From: Papio anubis
Lineage: Eukaryota > Chordata > Mammalia > Primates > Cercopithecidae
DNA: 64,000 bases
Assembly (NCBI RefSeq): GCF_008728515.1
Contig: NC_044981.1
Span: forward strand, 100,266,043-100,330,042
Direction of reading: 5' to 3'
The position numbers and the translations under genes were made by a program. The notes beneath the pieces are model-generated. The model saw only the letters and a list, made by a program, of their open reading frames with translations, was not told where the DNA came from and ran no database searches. Positions 23,786 through 33,714 of this stretch are shown piece after piece. Numbering within the stretch: the first letter of the stretch is position 1; the number at the start of each line of letters is the position of its first letter.

Positions 23786-24954
23786 ACTTTCATTGATTGT
23801 TGTGTTGCTGCTTTAAAGAAAGTTCTGAATATTTCTTCATAGCTATTGTCTTCTCCAGATTGCTCTACCCCTAATTTCTACAGCAATCAGTCAATCTCAA
23901 GTAGGAAGGCCACGAAGGCCAAGCCATTCATAATCACACAATTCTCTCTGCCTCTTTTTTTAGAAGTACAGTTTACCATTGATGTGAGCACTGGCACTCC
24001 TAGAGGAGAGTTGTTACCTGATCCTCACACATTCTCTAAGTCAGTGGTTCTTAACCTCCTGTGGGTTATGGATCTCTTTGAGAGTGTGATGAAGGTTGTG
24101 AACTCTCATCCCAGTAAAAGTGTACACTCAAACACACTTACAACATTTGGAGTAAGAAGTCCCTTGAAGACCATTTCTAAACTTGGTATCTTTGGATCTA
24201 GTTAAAAACTTTTGTGCATGTCATCTTCCCTTCATGGAATCTTAAAAGAGGAAGATCAGACAGAAGATATATTCAGAGACAGAAGGAATCCAAAATATGC
24301 CACCCCAAAATATACTTCTATGGCATATTTTAAGACGGCTATTCAGAGGGGCTACAGACCACAGAAATAGCTCCCTAAAAGCTGTCATTCTGTGGGGAAA
24401 TCTACGTTAGTGAAATAAACAGCAGCTACAGTCTTTCTCAGGGGTCCCCTTATCCAGACCGAGGAAAGATTGACTCCAGGAAAAGGAGACCAAATGTCCT
24501 AACACTTTTAAATGCCTAACAGAAAAATTTTTTTTACCACAGATTACCATTTTTTTCTTTCTAAAGGCTGCTACCTTTGAGGCTTCATCCGCAAAACAAG
24601 ACAGCCTTTGCTCACCATGCCTTTCCTCCCCTCTCCCTCCCATAAGCTGTTGCCATACTCCAAGCCTCTATTCCTTTCTGTATGCTACACAGACTTTAAT
24701 CATCTGGCTCAAACTTCATGTGGTTCCTGTGCCTATGCACATAATACATTTAGATTGGTTTTTCTCCTGTTAATCTGTCTTTTGTCAATTCATTTCAGCA
24801 GACTTAGACCTGAATCTTCAGAGGGAAAGTCTCAACTTCCCTACCAGACCAAAAGCCAGCATTTGGGGCACTCTTAAATTTGTAATTCCTGTGTGGGAAT
24901 CAAGCCTCAAGAATTTCAGCATTGAGTAGACGCAATAAATCAAGAAGTACAACC
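23786..24954. other. Intergenic stretch with a possible hAT DNA transposon fragment
   Basis: At 24043-24190, CAGTGGTTCTTAACC opens a segment with TGGATCTCTTTGAGAGTGTGATGAAGG, which recalls a hAT-type (Charlie/MER5-like) element; family uncertain. The rest is unrecognised. The 119-codon plus frame at 23846 overlaps this fragment and is not supported as a gene. Confidence 0.4.
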
Positions 24955-25156
24955 TGAGATCATGATCATCCCTTGCTGCTTTTCTGCCTCTTAACAGCTG
25001 CATAATTTGGAAAAGCCTCACCTGTAGAAGAGTTTAACAGTCACACTAAGATGTTTGTTGTGATCATTAAATAAAAGAACACATGTGAAGCACTTGTATC
25101 AGACTTCAGATAGGAATTATATAAATGTTAGATATTATTAGTGACATTATTTAATT
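24955..25156 (+). mobile_element. MIR SINE (plus), diverged
   Basis: MIR-like 3' half: TGATCATTAAATAAAAGAAC, ACATGTGAAGCACTTGTA, GGAATTATATAAATGTTAG. Confidence 0.6.
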
Positions 25157-25442
25157 ATTTTTGAGACAGAGTCTCACTCTGTTGCCAGGCTGGAGTGCAG
25201 TGGCATGATCTTGGCTCACTGCAACCTCCGCCTCCCAGGTTCAAGTGATTTTCCCGCCTCAGCCTCCCGAGTAGATGGGACTACAGGCATGTGCCACCAC
25301 ACCCAGCTATTTTTTGTATTTTTAGTAGAGACAGGGTTTCACAATGTTGGCCCGGATGGTCTCACTCTCTTGACCTCGTGATCCACCCACCTTGGCCTCC
25401 CAAAGTGCTGGGATTACAGGCGTGAGCTACCATGCCTGGCCC
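25157..25442 (-). mobile_element. Alu (minus)
   Basis: Full-length reversed Alu. Target-site duplication GACATTATT (25142 and 25443). Confidence 0.94.
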
Positions 25443-25521
25443 GACATTATTATTTTAATTCTATTTCTATTGAATTATTGTTTATGGCAGCAGAATGCTT
25501 GTATCAATATAATTTTACCCT

Positions 25522-25735
25522 GTACTCTTTCTGTTCTTATTATGCTCATAAGCAATAGCAAAGGAGGATTAAGGCTGCTCACTGTCCCTGGCATCCAGTA
25601 TGTGTCTGTGGCCATACTGATAGGAGGCTCAAAGCCAGAAGCCTCCAAGAAGTGGGATGAGTGCAGAAGACAATCCAATGAGAAAAGGGAAACATATAAT
25701 TACAATTTTATTTTTAAAATCTCATTTTTTAATTG
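25522..25735 (+). repeat. Diverged direct repeat, copy 1 (family unknown)
   Basis: Aligns over about 200 bases with 27120-27318. Shared blocks include AGGCTGCTCACTGTCCCTG/GGGCTGCTCACTGTCCCTG and ATAATTACAATTTTA. Divergence is roughly a fifth by eye. I do not know the family. Confidence 0.85.
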
Positions 25736-25766
25736 CATGTCAATGACTGATGATGGAATAAATTTT

Positions 25767-26064
25767 TTCTTTTTTTAAGAGAAAGAGTTTTGCTCTGTTG
25801 CTGAGGCTGGAGGGCAGTGGCACATGCCTAGCTCACTGCAGCCTTGAACTCCTGGGCTCAAGCAATCCTCCTGCCTCAGCCTCCCAAGTAACTAGGGATG
25901 TAGGTGCGCACCACCTCACCCAGCTAATTAAATTTTTTTTGTTTTGTAAACATAGAGTCTCACTATGTTGCCCAGGCTGATCTCAATCTCCTGGCCTCAA
26001 TTGATCTTCCTGCCTTGGCCTCCCAGAGTGCTGGGATTACATGTGTGAGCCACTGCACCTGGCC
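25767..26064 (-). mobile_element. Alu, old (minus)
   Basis: AluJ-like reversed copy ending CACTGCACCTGGCC. Confidence 0.92.
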
Positions 26065-26309
26065 AGGAAGAAATGTTTTTAAAATAGAAAAGGGCCATGA
26101 GAGCACTAATTTAAATAAACCATTTAATAAGTGTTAGAATTATTTAATTATGAAATTAATGAAAAGTTTGAATAACAGTATACTTTTTTAAACTTCAAAA
26201 TTTTAGCAAAATATAGGAATAAAGGAAGAGATATAAGCAAAGTTAAGATTAAAATCTGAGGATTTAAGAGATCTGTGGAATGGAGGAAGAATATGTAAGA
26301 GTAAGAATA

Positions 26310-26369
26310 CATATACATATGAATATATATATAAGAACATATATGTATACTTTTATATATATATATATT
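26310..26369. repeat. AT-rich simple repeat
   Basis: Imperfect (ATAT)n preceding the next Alu. Confidence 0.8.
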
Positions 26370-26660
26370 TTTAGATGGAGTTTCCCCCTTGTTGCCCAGG
26401 CTGGAGTGCAATGGCATGATCTCGGCCCACTGCAACCTCTGTCTCCTGGGTTCAAGCAATTCTTCTGCCTCAGTCTCCCAAGTAGCTGGGATTACAGGCG
26501 CCAACCACCATGCCCGGCTAATTTTATTTGTATTTATTTATTTTTTTTAGTAGAGACGGGGTTTCACCATGTTGGCCAGGCTGGTCTTGAACTCCTGACC
26601 CCAGGTGATCTACCCGCCTCAGCTTCCCAAAGTGCTAGGTATGAGCTGCTGCGCCCAGCT
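26370..26660 (-). mobile_element. Alu (minus)
   Basis: Reversed Alu with a TTTATTTGTATTTATTTATTT expansion in the middle and a small deletion near its end. Confidence 0.93.
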
Positions 26661-26794
26661 GTAAGAATATGTAAATTTTTTATAGGTATAAATGAAAAAA
26701 TGGTGGTTGAGGTGTTCCCTTACTTGTGAATTAAAAACCTGAAACAAAAATATGTCAGACTGAAGAAGCCCTAGAGCACAGAGAATACTGCATT

Positions 26795-26965
26795 GAGCAT
26801 CAGGTGATTTGAATTTGAACACTAGTTCTTTTACTTAAAAGCCCACTTATCTCACTTAAGATTACCAGTTTTCACATCTATAAAATGGGGCTAATAAATC
26901 ATTTTATGCCTTGAAGGCTTGAGATAATTTGATGAAAGCCATGCAAATACTTAATCTATTCTACA
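26795..26965 (+). mobile_element. MIR SINE (plus)
   Basis: MIR signature: GATTTGAATTTGAACACTAG, CACATCTATAAAATGGGGCTAA, GCTTGAGATAATTTGATGA. Confidence 0.75.
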
Positions 26966-27119
26966 ACTATTTATTGTTGCCAGAGAAAATAAGGAAAACA
27001 ACTGCCCTCATGGGGCTAAATTATTATTATATTGTAATATACAAAAATGATACTAATGTACCTACATTAAGTCTTGGATCTTAATTGTCCAGAAGTGGGG
27101 ATAAACATCCTATGAATTT

Positions 27120-27318
27120 GTACTTTTTCTGTTCTGATTATGCCTTTAGCAATAGCAGAGCAGGATTAGGGCTGCTCACTGTCCCTGACCTCCAGCCTAT
27201 GTTTGTGGCCACAGTGATAGGATGGCCAAAGCCTCCAAATGGGATAAGCATAGAAGATAATCCAATGAAGAATGGGAGACACATAATTACAATTTTAAAA
27301 ATCTCATTCTTTTAAATT
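27120..27318 (+). repeat. Diverged direct repeat, copy 2 (family unknown)
   Basis: Partner of 25522-25735, about 1.6 kb away; about 0.6 kb of that distance is later Alu insertions. Confidence 0.85.
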
Positions 27319-28264
27319 TCTACTTGTACATGTTTGTATACAATCTATAAATAAATATACATAATTGAAGGTGATGGGGTTCACAGCATTCTACCCTAAA
27401 GTATGGTGCGTTGGTGCAACTGAATATTTTAAGCTGAAGGAATTTGAGAAATGCAGATGTTAGAACTGTCTGACCTTGCCCTGCTTCCCTGAGGCGGGTC
27501 ATAAGACCCTCACATGAGAGGTGCCCTCCCTATACACGGAGGAAGGGGGCATCTTTATCTCTGAAGATGGAGGCACCCTGAGGGAAATCCAAACAAACAG
27601 AACACACGAAATTTCTCCCAGTTTACCACTGTTAGCTCAGATCTTTTTGTCCTATCACATTTTCCCAAGACTCTCCACCCCTCAACAAACCTACTATAAA
27701 AATGCTTAGGTGGAATTATTTCTCCAGTTCTTCATTATCTTATAAAGGCTCCTGCATCATTTGTTAGTCTAATTTACAGGGCTTTGGCTAATGAACCTAA
27801 GAAGGATGGAAGGATAAGATATTTTATCTCCTCGACAGAAGTGTGGGCATAACACTTTTTAAAAAAAAACTGATAGTGGTGTGAGATAAAAACCTTTACA
27901 CCATGGCTCTAATAATTTAAAATACAGCTTTAAAAATTTTAAATAAAAATTAAAAAATGAACAATGATTTTTTTCAGAAGTTGAAGGTGGATAAAGAAGT
28001 TTGATTTTAAAAAGCTGGGTTTTGTAGATTCATGTATGACTGAACTGTAATAATAAATAGTCTTTCTGCCAAGCATTCTTTTTTTCCGGTCCACATACTT
28101 GGCAAGACCATCTATTCAAAGGAGGCTTTACTGACTGTTTCTAGCACCTACCTTAAAGCTCTGAATTACATAGATTCTCCCCAGAGCCTAGAATGTTTAG
28201 TCATTAACAATTTAAAAATAACACTTTAAGGATACCTCTTATGAAATTTCATAAATTTTGATTA
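27319..28264. other. Intergenic stretch, nothing recognised
   Basis: AT-rich; short open frames only. Confidence 0.5.
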
Positions 28265-29230
28265 TTGAGAGAACATTTAAATGTGAAAATGTGCAAACAT
28301 AGATAAAACTAGAGAGACTAGTACAATGCCACATATCCATTACCCAGATAACAGTTATCAAGATTTTGCCACATTTGCTTCATCTATCCATTTTTTTTGA
28401 GGTTATCTATTCTAGCAATTGAGTTTTCAAAATACAGGTTTTTAAAGGCACTGTTCCTAGAAGTAGCATCAATAGTTTTTCATAACCTTATTGTTCTTAC
28501 TAAATTTTTAAAAATAAGTTGTACATTCACATGGCTGAAAAATCAGAACTATGTAACATACTGCTCCCACACCTACTTCCATCCATTCTGATCTCCCTAT
28601 CTGCCCACAATAGGCAATCGTTTAGTTTCTTATGTCTCTTTCTGAATGTTTCTGTATATAAATATATTACATAATTATTATAAGTATATAAATAAGTATA
28701 ACATATATTCTGATTATCCCCTTCCTTTCTCATACAAAAGCAGCATATGTGATGTTTGGCATGCAGCTTCCTGTACTTAACAATGTATTGTGGAGCTCTT
28801 CCCATATAAATACACAGAAGGATTTTACATCTCGATGTACCATTGTTTATTTATTCAGCCCTTGTAGGTGGACACGTAGGTTATTTCCATTCTTTTGCTA
28901 TTATAAAAATCAATCCAGGTATACACATCATTTGCTATTATGTGTATAAGATGCGCTTATATCTGTAGGATAATTTCCCAGGAAAGGGATTGCTAAGTCG
29001 TAGAGTATATTTTAAATTCTGAGAGATTTCGACTTCACCAAATTTTCCTCTCTAAATGTTGTGACCCGTTGGTACTCCCACCAGCAATGTATCCAAGTAT
29101 GGGTTTACCTAGAGCCTCACCAAAAAATTATTTTAAAACTTTAAATCTGTATTTTAACACAGTGTGTCGTCAAGCTTTAGGATTTTTGCCAGTTCAATAG
29201 GCAAACACAAGTGTGTCACAATTTTTATGA
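28265..29230 (-). mobile_element. Old L1 fragment (probably minus)
   Basis: Recalls an old L1M read backwards: GCCACATTTGCTTCATCTATCC, TTTATTCAGCCCTTGTAGGTGGACAC, GGGATTGCTAAGTCGTAGAG, CCCACCAGCAATGTATCC. Confidence 0.65.
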
Positions 29231-29528
29231 GTTATTATTATTTTTCTTGAGATGGAGTCTTGCTCTGTCACAGGGCTGGAATGCAGTGGCGCAATCTCGG
29301 CTCACTGCAATCTCTGCCTCCCGGGTTCAAGCGATTTTCCCGCCTCAGCCCCTGGAGTAGCTGGGACTACAGAAGCCCGCCACCATGCCGGGCTAATGTT
29401 TGTATTTTTAGTAGAGATGGGGTTTCACCGTGTTGGCCAGCTGGTATCGAACTCCTGACCTCAGGTCATCCACCCACCTTGGTCTCCCAAAGTGCTGGGA
29501 TTACAGGAGTGAGCCACCGCATGTAGCC
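29231..29528 (-). mobile_element. Alu (minus)
   Basis: Reversed Alu. Target-site duplication ACAATTTTTATGA on both sides. Confidence 0.94.
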
Positions 29529-29830
29529 AACAATTTTTATGAATGTGAAACTTCCCGTTCATTTTTCATTTTCCTCTTCTGTACACAAGGGAGTGCTCAA
29601 TAGAGATCATATAATTTGGGTGACAGTGCTTGCTTTATTAACTTTTAATGTTGAAAATAATTTATATTTGTGATAGGTATGTAGCAGTCTAAAACGAGCT
29701 TTCGTGACTGATTTCTTTTACTATGATAAATGCAAAAAATCTGTGCCATGCGCAGCAAGTCAGTTCTCTGCAGAATGATACTAATTTTTCAGTGAAGAAG
29801 CAAACTCATCCACTTCTAACAATGATTCTT
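29529..29830. other. Intergenic stretch, nothing recognised
   Basis: No gene or known repeat seen. Confidence 0.45.
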
Positions 29831-30175
29831 GTTATGGGTTGAACTGCGTCCCTCCAAAAAGATGTCGAAGTCCTACCCCCCAGTCTCTGTAAATGTGGAC
29901 TTACTTAAAAAATCATTAGGGTGGGTCCTAATCTGACTGGCGCCTGAAAAGGAAAAATTGGGGCATGTGGACAGATAAGTAGAGAGGGAAGACAATGTGA
30001 TGACACAAGCAGCAGCCATTTACAAGCTAAGGAATGCCGGAGTCTACCAGAAGCCAGGAGAGACGCATGGCACAGATTCTCATCACAGTCCAGAATCGAC
30101 ACGGAAGCCTTCAGATCTGTGAGACGTTAATTTTTGTTGTTTCAGCTACCCTAGAAAGCAAATACAATGCTATTC
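29831..30175 (+). mobile_element. LTR-like element, MaLR/MLT1 type (solo, cut by Alu)
   Basis: Opens TGTTATGGGTTGAACTGCGTCC and continues TAGGGTGGGTCCTAATC, AGAAGCCAGGAGAGACGCATGG and TCTGTGAGACGTTAATTTTTG, the order found in mammalian ERVL-MaLR LTRs. No internal retroviral sequence is seen. The exact subfamily is from memory and uncertain. Confidence 0.55.
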
Positions 30176-30282
30176 ACCGTGTTGCCCAGGCTGGTCTGGA
30201 ACTTCTGTGCTCAAGCGATCTGCCCATCTCGGTCTCCTTAAGCGCTGGGATTACAGGCGTGCGTCACGGCACCTGGCCAACC
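30176..30282 (-). mobile_element. Old Alu fragment (minus), CpG-retaining
   Basis: Reversed Alu end (TTGCCCAGGCTGGTCTGGAAC ... GGATTACAGGCGTGCGTCACGG). Confidence 0.88.
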
Positions 30283-30289
30283 TTTTTAA

Positions 30290-30583
30290 ATCTCTTTTTC
30301 TTTCTTCCATTTTAGGACGGGATCGCACTGTTGCCCAGGCTGAAGTGCAGTGGCGCAATCTTGGCTCACTGCAACCTCCGCCCCCGTGCTGGAGCGATCC
30401 TCCCACCTCAGCCTCCCCAATAGCTGGGACCACAGGCGTGCGGACCACGCCCAGCGAATATTTTGTAGCGAGCCAGGTCGCCATTTTCCGCAGGCTGGTC
30501 TTGAACTCCTGGGCTCAAGCGATTCGCCACGTCAGCCTCTGAAGAAGGTGCTGGGATTACGAGCATGAGCCACCGCCGCCAGG
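30290..30583 (-). mobile_element. Old Alu, AluJ-like (minus), unusually CpG-rich
   Basis: Diverged reversed Alu with indels, so old, yet with many CpGs (GGCGTGCGGACCACGCCCAGCG). It lies about 20 kb before LIN28B exon 1, where I recall a reported AluJb cryptic promoter for LIN28B in tumours. Confidence 0.88.
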
Positions 30584-30617
30584 TCAGTTTATTTTTAAAC
30601 TCTCTCTTTCTTACTTT

Positions 30618-31036
30618 ACTTTTTTTTTTTAGATAGGATCTCACTCTGTCGCCCAGGTTGGAGTTCATAGGCGCGATCCTAGCTTTCTGGAACCTCTGCC
30701 TACGGGTCGGACGGGCGACCTCATCCTCTCCAATAGCCACAACCGCGGGCGCGCGCCACCACGCCCAGCTAATATTTTGTAGAGAAGCGGTGACCATTTT
30801 GCCCAGGCTGGGGTGCAGGGCCGCATTGTCTGCTCGCTGCGGCCTCCGCCTCCCTGCTGTCTCCTGAGTACCAGCAGCTGGGACTACAGGCGCCCGCCAC
30901 CAAGCCTGCCTGATTTTTTGTAGAGACGGTTTCACCATGCTGGTCAGTCTGGTCTCCAACTCCTGGGCTCAAGTGATCCGCTCGCCTCGACCTCCCAAAG
31001 TGCTGGGATTACAGGCGTGAGCCACCGCGCCCGGCC
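30618..31036 (-). mobile_element. Alu composite of about three arms (minus), CpG-rich
   Basis: 419 bases with two successive Alu openings (GTCGCCCAGGTTGGAG at about 30648 and TTGCCCAGGCTGGGGTG at about 30799) and one normal end (CACCGCGCCCGGCC). It reads as an extra left arm joined to a full Alu. CpGs are frequent (GCGGGCGCGCGCCACCACGCC). Confidence 0.88.
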
Positions 31037-31376
31037 AACTCTATTTTTCAAATTGTTTTAACGTAGTATAATAAACATATAAGCCTAGTTTTTCAACATT
31101 ATAACACTCAATACTTGTAATTCATAAGTAAAATGACACGATGCCTGGGGTTTGCTTCCATATACTCCAGTCGTAAATAAAATAGAGGGCAAGAGAAATA
31201 CGAAACACTGCATTTTATGTTTTCTAAAGGTCTTGCTAAGTATTTCCTTGAAACTATAACCAGGGTGCGTTCAGACACTACCATATTCTAGGAACCGTTG
31301 TAGGCATTGGAGATACTAAGAGTAAGAGCCTGTTCTCTTTGGGAATAATTATTAGATATACTCTAAAAGTAAAGCA
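31037..31376. other. Intergenic stretch, nothing recognised
   Basis: Unique AT-rich sequence; no gene. Confidence 0.5.
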
Positions 31377-31697
31377 GGCCAAGCACAGTGGTTCATGCCT
31401 GTAATCCCAGTGCTTTGGGAGGCCAAGGCCACAGGATATCTTGCCACCACAAGTTTGAGAATAGCCTGGGCAACAGAGCAAGAACCTGTCTCTACAAAAA
31501 AAAAAAAAAAAAATTAGGCATACAAAAACAAACAAAAAAAACCCCAAAAAACTTAGGCGCTCGTAGTCCCCGCCACTCAGGAGGTTGAAGACGATTCTCA
31601 CTTATGCCCAGGAGGTCGAAGCCGCAGTGAGCTAGGAAGGTGTTACTGTACACCAGCCTTCGCAACAGAGTGAGACCGGGTCTCTAAAAAAGGGGAG
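31377..31697 (+). mobile_element. Old Alu (plus)
   Basis: AluJ-like, with an expanded middle A-rich region (about 31496-31550). Confidence 0.9.
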
Positions 31698-31746
31698 GTT
31701 GGAAATAAAGTAAAATAAATTATCACCATGGTCCCAGGTAGAAGGA

Positions 31747-31796
31747 TTCACTTTTAGAAAGAAATTGCCAAGTTTCACTTTTAGAAGGAAATTGCC
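31747..31796. repeat. 27-bp near-perfect tandem duplication
   Basis: TTCACTTTTAGAAAGAAATT and TTCACTTTTAGAAGGAAATT at a 27-base period, directly before an Alu whose other flank also reads AGAAATTGCCAAG. Confidence 0.9.
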
Positions 31797-31797
31797 C

Positions 31798-32097
31798 CTG
31801 TCAGGCATGGTGGCTCACACCTGTAATCCCAGCACTTTGAAGGGCCAGGTGGGCAGACTGCTTGAGGCCAGAAGTTTCAGACCAGCGTGGGCAACATGGC
31901 GAAACTCCGTGTCTACTAAAAATATAAAAATCAGCTGGGCGGGGTAGCGCAGGCCTACCAGTAATTCCAGCTACTCAGGAGACTTAGGCATGAGAATCCC
32001 TTGAACCCAGAAGGTGGAGGCTGCAGTGAGCCAAGATGGCACTACTGCACTCAAGCCTGGGGGACATAGTGAGACCCTGTCTAAAGAAAAAAAAAAC
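31798..32097 (+). mobile_element. Alu (plus)
   Basis: Full-length diverged Alu with GAAATTGCC on both sides. Confidence 0.93.
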
Positions 32098-33714
32098 ACG
32101 TGAAAAGAAAAAGAAATTGCCAAGAGCCATACATAAACGATAAATTCCTTTGTTCTTATGGCTTTTCATTCATTTCTAATCATGCTAACATACTACTTAA
32201 TAAATGCTTAGCCTATCAGTGTTCATCATCACCCCTTTCAGGTACCTTACATAAAATAATACATTAAATATTATGATGTCCCATTTTTTTACTTGTGTCA
32301 CAGCAGCATGACGGCATGATGGTAACTAGTTTGAAATCGAAAAGAAGGACGACCTCTTGAGTGCTGGGATACTAACCCTGGGTGGTGTTTTAATTTTTTA
32401 TTTTCTGTTTACAATTCTTCTCAGGACTTTAAATAGGTACTGCATAAATATGCATCACACTTAAATGCTGAAAGGCTTACAAAATACCTAAAAACAGAGT
32501 TCATTCTATAAGTGCATTTGTAAGCTCTACTCATAAGTAAAAAACTACTATAATGCTTTAAAGTCAAAGCATATCACATTTCAGATGGTGATAATTAATT
32601 GCTGTTTTTCATTTCCAGTAATCTATGTCCACATCTTTTTCCTCTAAATTATATTTGGAATCATAGTGTAAATTGATACAATGATTATAACTAAGGAATT
32701 GTATCTGAAAGAATCCTCTGTACTACTTAGCAAAGTAATGTAAGAGATACTTTACATACTTGCCAGTGAAAAAGCATCTTTAAAGTAAGTGGTATTCACT
32801 CCACTAACCCAATGGAAAGTTGAGCGGCCATCCAGGGAATTTGCTGAAGGTGGTAGCCAATGTGGAAAATTCTTAGGAGGGGTCACAACAGGATTTTGCT
32901 TCTGATCAGTCTGTCTGCATTGATCTCACTCCCAGGCCAGAGATGCTTTTTTCTAGACTGTGGTTACCCTTGATAGATAAATTGGTTTCTTAATCCTAAT
33001 CCAGAAATTGGAAGGGAGAAATGCATCATCACACAGCAACAGTTTGCAGATTTGCCTTTTAGTTATACAATAGTAGCCAGTGAACTGGCCTTTATTAGTT
33101 ATTTTCAAATGAAAGTGTTTTCATTTGAAAAGTTTTCCACTTTTGTTTTTATGTCCTATATTTTAAATTTTTGAACACATTTTTAGTTTGCTGAAATATT
33201 TAATCCCTTTAATCAGTTCCACAGAGCAGTCCACATTACAAGGCTATACTCAATTTTTGTAGCTGGTCAGATAATGACTGACTAGTACTGTTTAGTTCTG
33301 AAAGTCTGATGAGAAACTACCCAAAGTATAAAAAAGAACTATAAAATTATCAGGTGGAAAATTATAGGAGAGAAAGCAGTGATACTTTGTGAACATATAC
33401 CAAAATATCAATACTGTGTGTATATCACAGTATTTTGGGCCCCAGATCTTGTGGCTCTTTGAGTGATGATTATTAAGTTTGTATCATCCAATTTGACATT
33501 GAGTATCTTATTGTTTAGGAAAAGGAACAGCTGACAGTAGGTTCCCCAAACTTGTGGCATTGTCTACGATGCTCACTGGATTCTGAAATACATGACTATT
33601 ATTACCTTGAATTGTGCTGTTCGGAATGATGTCCAGGGCATCTGTAGTAAAAGAAAAGACCTGGGCTTCAGATGTGATTTTGTTACCTTCTTACAGTTTT
33701 ACCGCACCAAGGTG
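32098..33714. other. Unique stretch upstream of the CpG island
   Basis: No Alu or L1 recognised. Includes a perfect 13-bp inverted repeat at 33102-33131. No gene supported. Confidence 0.5.
33102..33131. repeat. Perfect inverted repeat, 13-bp arms, 4-base loop
   Basis: TTTTCAAATGAAA - GTGT - TTTCATTTGAAAA. Confidence 0.97.

Noticed and set aside
23846..24205. 119-codon plus-strand frame
   Set aside because: Partly inside a probable hAT transposon fragment; starts without an ATG that I can support and shows no family.
30408..30959. 183-codon minus-strand frame
   Set aside because: It is the sense translation of adjacent Alus (repeated WWRAPVVPA-type peptides) and not a gene.
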